A stretch of 64,000 bases of DNA, from positions 198,602-262,601 of the forward strand of contig CAZIFQ010000002.1 of assembly GCA_964538375.1 (NCBI GenBank), in the 5' to 3' direction. Numbering within the stretch: the stretch's first letter is position 1; each line of letters starts with the position of its first letter. Shown here in pieces: positions 58,710 through 64,000 of this stretch. The position numbers and the translations under genes are program-made. The stretch is from JAUUZQ01 sp964538375 (lineage in GTDB: Bacteria > Bacteroidota > Bacteroidia > Bacteroidales > GCA-2748055). The notes under the pieces are model-generated. The model did no database searches. It was not told where the DNA came from and was given only the letters and a program-made list of their open reading frames with translations.

Positions 58710-59411
58710 CTATCCAAGTTCACTGATCCGCTCCAGCTTATGCAGATCCAGGATACGAATCTTCCTTCCGTCAATGGAAATTACTCCTTCCTGCGCAAAG
58801 GTCGAAAGTGTACGAATAGCATTTGAAGTAGTCATGTTAGAGAGATTAGCCACATCTTCCCTGGACAAGTAGATTTTTATAGTTTTACCATCATCTTCAT
58901 ACTCATAGGTGTCCTTCAGGAAAATTAATGATTCTGCAAGTCTTCCCCTGATATGCTTTTGGGTAAGTGTAACAGTGCGGTCGTTTGAAAATCCCAATTC
59001 TGTTGCAAAGGATTTAACAATGCTAATGGATAATTCCGGATTGCTTCTCATTACTTTGTATAAGCAGTCCTTATCGATAATACAGGCAATTGTGTCTTCA
59101 ATAGCAACTGCTGTTGCTGTATGATTTTCTTCTGCAAAGAGTGCCCGGTATCCTACAAATCCAGTTGGCTTTGCCATACGTACGATTTGCTCTCTTCCCC
59201 CAACTCCCTCTTTGAAAACTTTTACTTTTCCTTCTGAAAGACTCATAAGTCCAATGGGCTTATCTCCTTCTTTGAAGATGATTTCACTTTTTTTATAAAA
59301 GGCACAAGTATAATTTTGCTTGAGGTAATCTTTTTCCTTTACGGTAAGTACAGCAAAAACTGACTTTGGATTGTCAATGCAGTTATCAGCATTATAACTC
59401 CTCTCCTGCAT
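58710..59411 (-). CDS. Crp/Fnr family transcriptional regulator
   Basis: 233 residues with a cNMP-binding-type sensor barrel (about 30-140: EIIFKEGDKPIGLMSLSEGKVKV) and a winged helix (about 155-225: LSREDVANLSNMTTSNAIRTLSTF). The recognition helix differs clearly from the regulator at 9.5 kb. N-terminal cysteines (NADNCIDNP, NYTCAFYK) could matter for redox or Fe-S sensing but do not match the FNR spacing. Monocistronic. Confidence 0.9.
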   Translation of the reverse strand: MQERSYNADNCIDNPKSVFAVLTVKEKDYLKQNYTCAFYKKSEIIFKEGDKPIGLMSLSEGKVKVFKEGVGGREQIVRMAKPTGFVGYRALFAEENHTATAVAIEDTIACIIDKDCLYKVMRSNPELSISIVKSFATELGFSNDRTVTLTQKHIRGRLAESLIFLKDTYEYEDDGKTIKIYLSREDVANLSNMTTSNAIRTLSTFAQEGVISIDGRKIRILDLHKLERISELG

Positions 59412-59555
59412 AAGTCGTAAATTTTTTTAATGTGTTGAATAACATGCTAAAGTAACTAATTTTTCCTTTCAATCGTTGAAAGAACACTTTTTTTCAGAAA
59501 ATCAAATGAAATAATCTTTTTATGGACAAATCGGTCGACAAATTTGCAAATAATT

Positions 59556-61211
59556 TTAGTATTTGGCAACTAATGGGATTCTTCTTCCAACGCCGAATGC
59601 TTTTGAAGAGATTCGCAAGATAGGAGGCGTCTGGTAACGCTTGTATTCATTGCTGTTTACGAGACGAATAACACGTTTAACAATATTTGAATCAAAGCCT
59701 TCTGCAATGATATTCTCGTCGGACATCTGCCGTTCAATATACATTTCAAGGATCGTATCAAGCAGATTATAATCCGGAAGGGAATCAGAGTCTTTCTGGT
59801 CGGGCCTCAGCTCAGCTGATGGGGGCTTTGTAATTATGTTTTCTGGAATTATTTCATCTTCCCTGTTTATATACTCCGCCAGGGCATAGACATCAGTTTT
59901 ATATACATCACCAAGTACCGACAAACCACCTGCCATATCGCCATAGAGTGTGCCATAACCAACAGCAGTTTCACTTTTATTACTGGTATTTAGCAAGATA
60001 TGTCCCAATTTATTGGAGAGGGCCATCAGAAGTGTTCCCCTGATGCGAGATTGAATATTCTCTTCAGAAACATCTTCGGGCCTGTTTTCAAAAACTGGGT
60101 TCATGGCATCCTTGTACAAGCTAAAAATGTTTTCTATAGACAGTATATCATACTTAATACCAAGTTTTTCCGCCATCTGAACAGAATCATTAATAGAATG
60201 ATCAGACGAATATTGTGAAGGCATCAGCAGTACGTGTATTTGATCACTTCCCAGTGCATCAGCTGCTATGGCAAGTGTCACAGCCGAGTCAATTCCTCCT
60301 GATAAACCCAATGTCGCTTTGGAGAAGCCCGATTTCAGGAAATAGTCCCGGATGCCAAGTACGAGACCGTTGTGCATTAACTCAAGTCGGTCGGGCAAGG
60401 CAGGATCGGTTTCAGAACTGAAATTTTCTACTTCTTTCAGATCGAACTCAACATAATCGTTTTCGAAAAATTTAAGCTGGTGTTTGATGGCTCCCGTTGA
60501 GGAGACAACAAGAGATCCCCCTTCAAAAATAAGTTCTGTATTGGCACCTGTCTGGTTTACCATAAAAACTGGTAGTCCGTACTTTTTGGCTTTATTAGTG
60601 AAAATTTCCCGTTTTACCTTCTGTCTCCCAAATGAATAGGGTGAGGCGGCAATATTTACAATAAAATCAGGTTGAAGTTTAATCAATTCCTTCATTGGAT
60701 TAATAGTGTACAACCGGCTTCTTGAAAACTCATTCTCAACTGGCTGATCGTCCCAGAGATCTTCACAAACTGTAACGGCAATCTTTTTTCCTTTGAACTC
60801 AAGAATTTTAAACTCCTTATTGGGTTCAAAATAGCGGTATTCATCAAAAATGTCATATGTGGGGAGAAGGGATTTCCTGAAAGTGTCTTTTGCCTCTCCA
60901 TTATAAAGAAAATAGGCACTGTTAAATAATAGCTTTCCTTCTTTCTGATCATTCAGTTCAGGTCCTCCAATGAGTACACCGATGTCTCCAGGCATTTCTG
61001 CAGCGAGGGTTTGTATGGCATCGATACTACGGTCGATAAATACCTTGCGTTCCAACAAGTCCAGGGGTGGATAGCCACTAATAGATAACTCAGAGAAGAT
61101 GATCAAGTCGACTTGGTTCCTGGAGGCCTCCAGGATTTTCTCAAGCATCAGTGTTCTGTTGAACCCGAAATCACCTACAATAAAGTTTAGTTGTGCCAGC
61201 GCGATCTTCAT
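59556..61211 (-). CDS. nadE: glutamine-dependent NAD+ synthase
   Basis: 551 residues: an N-terminal nitrilase-type amidotransferase (catalytic Glu in FSELSISGYPP, Lys in FRKSLLPTYDIF, Cys in VTVCEDLWDD) and a C-terminal synthase with the PP-loop LGLSGGIDSAVTLA (about 300-313). It converts deamido-NAD to NAD using glutamine. It starts 9 bp after the beta-barrel gene. Confidence 0.96.
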   Translation of the reverse strand: MKIALAQLNFIVGDFGFNRTLMLEKILEASRNQVDLIIFSELSISGYPPLDLLERKVFIDRSIDAIQTLAAEMPGDIGVLIGGPELNDQKEGKLLFNSAYFLYNGEAKDTFRKSLLPTYDIFDEYRYFEPNKEFKILEFKGKKIAVTVCEDLWDDQPVENEFSRSRLYTINPMKELIKLQPDFIVNIAASPYSFGRQKVKREIFTNKAKKYGLPVFMVNQTGANTELIFEGGSLVVSSTGAIKHQLKFFENDYVEFDLKEVENFSSETDPALPDRLELMHNGLVLGIRDYFLKSGFSKATLGLSGGIDSAVTLAIAADALGSDQIHVLLMPSQYSSDHSINDSVQMAEKLGIKYDILSIENIFSLYKDAMNPVFENRPEDVSEENIQSRIRGTLLMALSNKLGHILLNTSNKSETAVGYGTLYGDMAGGLSVLGDVYKTDVYALAEYINREDEIIPENIITKPPSAELRPDQKDSDSLPDYNLLDTILEMYIERQMSDENIIAEGFDSNIVKRVIRLVNSNEYKRYQTPPILRISSKAFGVGRRIPLVAKY

Positions 61212-61220
61212 GATGCAAAA

Positions 61221-61874
61221 TTAAAACAAAACTCCGAGAAGAAGACCGACAGAGTTTAAATAGTTTGTTGAAAGGTCATTTTTGGTAACATCGGTAACCC
61301 CGGCAGACCATTTCAGTCCCGCTTTTAGAGAAGTATTGCCTCCGAGCCGGTATTCGATACCTGCTTCGGCAAAATAATTAAGATTGAAAAGATTAACATC
61401 TGCAGAGATATTTGTCCTGTTTATACTCAGGCTTTCAGAAGAAGTGCTGGCATTGGTCTTGAACATAGGGATAAGTCCGCCATGAAAGTAAAAGGTTGTA
61501 TATCCCAACTCTTCCGATTTAAGTTTTAAGCCCAAGGGTATCCCAACATATTGAAGGTTATGCTTCAATGGTGATCCTCCCGGAATATTGAGGGAGTCTC
61601 CCTTTTGCACAAAAGAGACAGGAGATACATAGAGCAATTTTCCACCCGTATTATTCATGCAAATGCCCATGGTGAAGGCATAATTTTTGGCAAAGAAGAG
61701 GTCCAGTTCAATGCCTGCATTGATATGTACTATAGAACCATTACTCTCTACTCCTCCCTGGTTTGATGTGATCCATGCTATTTGTGGTTCTGCATACACA
61801 GATATGTCATAATTCTGAGCTGATATTTTCGCAATTGTCATCAGAATGGCAATTATTAATACTAATCTCTTCAT
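61221..61874 (-). CDS. outer-membrane beta-barrel protein (PorT-like fold)
   Basis: 217 residues with a signal peptide (to about 19, AKISAQN) and alternating strands ending in GVTDVTKNDLSTNYLNSVG and LLLGVLF, as in PorT/OmpW-like Bacteroidota barrels. No specific function inferred. First gene of the unit with nadE. Confidence 0.75.
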   Translation of the reverse strand: MKRLVLIIAILMTIAKISAQNYDISVYAEPQIAWITSNQGGVESNGSIVHINAGIELDLFFAKNYAFTMGICMNNTGGKLLYVSPVSFVQKGDSLNIPGGSPLKHNLQYVGIPLGLKLKSEELGYTTFYFHGGLIPMFKTNASTSSESLSINRTNISADVNLFNLNYFAEAGIEYRLGGNTSLKAGLKWSAGVTDVTKNDLSTNYLNSVGLLLGVLF

Positions 61875-61910
61875 ACTTTTAGTTTATTATTTTTGAGCGT
61901 TGAAATTTAC

Positions 61911-61918
61911 TATTTTTG
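61911..61918 (+). promoter_or_regulatory. -7 promoter box of gldB
   Basis: TATTTTTG is a perfect TAnnTTTG box 31 bp before the gldB ATG. A second copy of the same octamer lies at 61888-61895. Confidence 0.45.
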
Positions 61919-61949
61919 ATCTCTCGCTAAAGTTAAAATTTAAGAGTAT

Positions 61950-62963
61950 ATGAATCGAAGCATCCCATATTACATTTTCAACGTGCTATTGTTAGTAACA
62001 TTGCCTGGCTGTAACAGGAATCCTCTCGATGTAGACATCTCCGAAAATACATTACAGATTGATATTCAGCGATTTGACAGGGAGATCTTTACACTGGATT
62101 TTGATACAATCGATAATGCTATTTCATCCTTTTATAGCAAGTATGAAGATTTTTTCGATGTGTATAATGTTCATGTTATTAATATTGGTCCAGGTTCTCA
62201 GAAGTATTACGGATCATATTTATCGATGTTTGTTAACGATCCCACCAATAAAGAAGTATATAATGAAGCTGCATTTGTCTTCAGCGACCTTGCAGAAAAA
62301 GAAGATCAGCTCTCTGATGCTTTCAGCAGGTACCTTTATCATTTTCCCGATTCCACGGTACCCCAATTGGTAGGTTTTATTGGTGGCTTTAACCATAAAT
62401 TATTTACCGTTGGGTCTTATATCGGTATTGGATTTGACCAGTACCTGGGAAGAGACTCCCGCTACTATGATCTCCTGGAAACACCTGAATATCTTCAATA
62501 TAATCAGCACCCGGGAAAACTTGTATCAGATGTCGTTAGTGTGTGGGGCTCTGCAAAGTATCCATATAATGACTCGGTAAATAATGTGTTAAGCCATATG
62601 ATCTATGGCGGATTGCTTCTCTGGTTCAATGATGTGATGCTTCCTGATGAGGCAGACAGCATTAAAATTGGCTTCTCACCTGAGCAAATGATTTGGTGTA
62701 AAAACAACGAATCGCAGATGTGGACCTACCTGGTAGAACACAAATTGTTGTTTGAAACAGATCCCCTTGTTATTAGGAAAATTACTGATGAAGCACCTTA
62801 CACCTACTACTTCACAAGTGAATCTCCCGGCCGGGCAGCAATATGGTTAGGATGGCAGATCGTTCGTGAGTACGTCGCACGAAATCCCGAACTCACCGTC
62901 CCTGAGATAATGGCAGAGACGGATTACCAAAAAGTGTTGAGGGAATCGAAGTATCATCCTTGA
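61950..62963 (+). CDS. gldB: gliding motility lipoprotein GldB
   Basis: 337 residues. Lipoprotein signal with LVTLPGC (Cys21), then DVDISENTLQIDIQRFDREIF, FYSKYEDFFDVYNVHVI and a C-terminal ESPGRAAIWLGWQIVREYV, as in GldB proteins. GldB is needed for gliding in flavobacteria; in non-gliding relatives it accompanies the type IX secretion machinery. Its last 10 bases overlap the convergent ion channel gene. Confidence 0.92.
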   Translation: MNRSIPYYIFNVLLLVTLPGCNRNPLDVDISENTLQIDIQRFDREIFTLDFDTIDNAISSFYSKYEDFFDVYNVHVINIGPGSQKYYGSYLSMFVNDPTNKEVYNEAAFVFSDLAEKEDQLSDAFSRYLYHFPDSTVPQLVGFIGGFNHKLFTVGSYIGIGFDQYLGRDSRYYDLLETPEYLQYNQHPGKLVSDVVSVWGSAKYPYNDSVNNVLSHMIYGGLLLWFNDVMLPDEADSIKIGFSPEQMIWCKNNESQMWTYLVEHKLLFETDPLVIRKITDEAPYTYYFTSESPGRAAIWLGWQIVREYVARNPELTVPEIMAETDYQKVLRESKYHP

Positions 62964-63772
62964 TCCAGACTTTTCCCGCATCTTGAACAAAACTGGGCCT
63001 TGTCATCAATAATGATATGACCACATTGCTCACATTTTCTTGTCGCTTCATTCTTACCTCCCTTTAGCGTTGCTCTTCCGATTTCCACCGATATGATACC
63101 GGTGGGGACAGCAATAATGGAATAGCCGGTAAGCATGGCAATGGAGGCAATCATCTTGCCTATAACCGTTACAGGAGCAATATCTCCGTAGCCAACAGTC
63201 GTGATTGTTACAATGGCCCAGTAAATACTTTGCGGTATGGAGGTGAACCCACTGGTTTCTCCTTCAATCATGTACATAAGGGTACCCATTAGGAGGACCA
63301 TAGTTAGTATCACTCCAAAGAAGATGGTGATCTTGTAAAAGCTGCCACGCATGGCCTTCAACAACTGGTTACCTTCAACCACATACCTTGTTAATTTTAG
63401 TATCCTGAACATCCGGAGCAATCTGAATGCGCGCACGGTTAACATGAAGGTGGCCTGATCGAAAAATATACCCAGGTAGGTTGGAAGTATAGCCATAAGG
63501 TCAATGATCCCCATGAAACTGGTGATATACTTTATGGGTTTGGGATGAGAATATACTCTTAGCAGGTATTCTATAGTAAAAATAAAGGTAAAGAACCATT
63601 CTGTACTGGCAAAAAAGTCATGGTGTTTGACTTGTAGTGTTTTTACACTTTCAAGTAAAACCACCAGAACACTCAGAAGGATCATTACCAGCAAAACCAC
63701 GTCAAAACCTTTCCCCGCAGGTGTATCGGTCCCAAATATGATGGTATATATTTTTTGCCTGTTTTTTTGCAT
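62954..63772 (-). CDS. voltage-gated-type potassium channel with C-terminal zinc ribbon
   Basis: 272 residues: six membrane segments (S1 about 22-42 to S6 about 205-225) with an arginine-bearing S4 (TVRAFRLLRMFRILKLTRYV) and the pore loop ITTVGYGDIAPV. The C-terminal 30 residues form a zinc ribbon (CEQCGH and CSRCGK), which is unusual for this family and may tether or sense metal or redox state in the cytoplasm. Confidence 0.93.
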   Translation of the reverse strand: MQKNRQKIYTIIFGTDTPAGKGFDVVLLVMILLSVLVVLLESVKTLQVKHHDFFASTEWFFTFIFTIEYLLRVYSHPKPIKYITSFMGIIDLMAILPTYLGIFFDQATFMLTVRAFRLLRMFRILKLTRYVVEGNQLLKAMRGSFYKITIFFGVILTMVLLMGTLMYMIEGETSGFTSIPQSIYWAIVTITTVGYGDIAPVTVIGKMIASIAMLTGYSIIAVPTGIISVEIGRATLKGGKNEATRKCEQCGHIIIDDKAQFCSRCGKSLDQG

Positions 63773-63956
63773 ACATCAAAAATAGGAAAATATGTTGAGT
63801 TTGGACATTCTTACTTAAATCAAAGTTTAATAGGGAATAAGGCACAAAAAGTTTGAATTTTCTATAAAAAATTATAATTTAGATTTCAATTCTTGCAAGG
63901 AAATTTCAACGCTAAAGCAGGGATACAATTTAAAATATTAATTACTTAGTGCCTGA

Positions 63957-63977
63957 CAGAAAACTCTTTGTTTTCTG
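63957..63977 (+). terminator. possible terminator at the right edge
   Basis: CAGAAAAC and GTTTTCTG form a perfect 8-bp stem with a 5-nt loop, followed by a T-rich but interrupted tract. No plus-strand gene ends nearby, so it may belong to a gene beyond the window or be fortuitous. The region 63773-63956 holds no other feature. Confidence 0.3.
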
Positions 63978-64000
63978 AATTTCTATTTGTTTTTCATATT

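Overview
The window is a gene-dense stretch of a Bacteroidota chromosome, most likely an environmental member of the Bacteroidales/Marinilabiliales. Several things point there: type IX secretion sorting domains (around 6.3-6.6 kb and at the end of the 23-25 kb gene), the gliding lipoprotein GldB, a MurF-alanine racemase fusion, an ECF sigma/FecR/STN signalling unit, lipoprotein signal peptides, and TAnnTTTG-type -7 promoter boxes. Coding is on both strands in short operons. I saw no tRNA, rRNA, CRISPR array, phage or complete insertion sequence.

Layout. 0-4.4 kb: the tail of ssb and its terminator, then gcvP, a metallo-beta-lactamase-fold hydrolase and pcm on the minus strand. 4.4-6.6 kb: a 478-base non-coding block with an inverted repeat and five degenerate 21-bp repeats ahead of a polyprenyl-phosphate sugar transferase, then a stand-alone T9SS sorting domain. 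6.8-11.7 kb: an M3 lipoprotein peptidase, thioredoxin, a Crp/Fnr regulator, an internally deleted metallophosphoesterase and a lipoyl-less E2-type acyltransferase. 12-16.5 kb: a sigma/FecR pair between two paralogous CarboxypepD_reg proteins. 16.6-19.7 kb: an SDR, a LspA-like membrane protein, and a trp leader peptide with a transcription attenuator in front of a solitary trpG. 19.8-29.6 kb: envelope genes (ddl, an RluA-family synthase, a T9SS cargo, a PASTA protein), an FAD oxidoreductase, an esterase, rpmH and a decayed GH26-like gene. 29.7-41.5 kb: rsmG, an ECF sigma factor and a GT2; tgt and a LptF/G permease; an acyl-CoA carboxyltransferase and biotin carrier; ispE; a hybrid histidine kinase; dnaB; and a HAD phosphatase. 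41.6-44.8 kb: an 18-residue repeat protein and an ars cluster whose arsC and acr3 have collapsed to remnants. 45-53.8 kb: an SGNH/MBOAT O-acetylation pair, a family-4 uracil-DNA glycosylase, radical SAM, CGGC and U32 proteins, and rsmI. 53.9-63.8 kb: tdk, murF-alr, a GT2, a lipid A-type acyltransferase, Crp/Fnr, nadE, a beta-barrel protein, gldB and a voltage-gated-type K+ channel.

Themes. Most genes are core housekeeping: cell wall, LPS, translation and replication. The most striking regulatory find is a 17-codon leader peptide with three consecutive Trp codons, followed by a terminator in front of a lone trpG. The second theme is decay and repeat invasion. Three loci show internal deletions (metallophosphoesterase, GH26-like, arsC/acr3). 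Short palindromic dispersed repeats occur inside or at the ends of genes and are translated in frame, in a hypothetical protein, in MurF and at the C-terminus of the acyltransferase. The third theme is small unknown proteins with clear architecture: an exact 18-residue WM repeat protein, a free-standing T9SS domain and a LspA-like protein.

Limits: all family assignments come from reading motifs by eye, without database searches. Several starts were moved downstream of the longest open frame to a more typical N-terminus.
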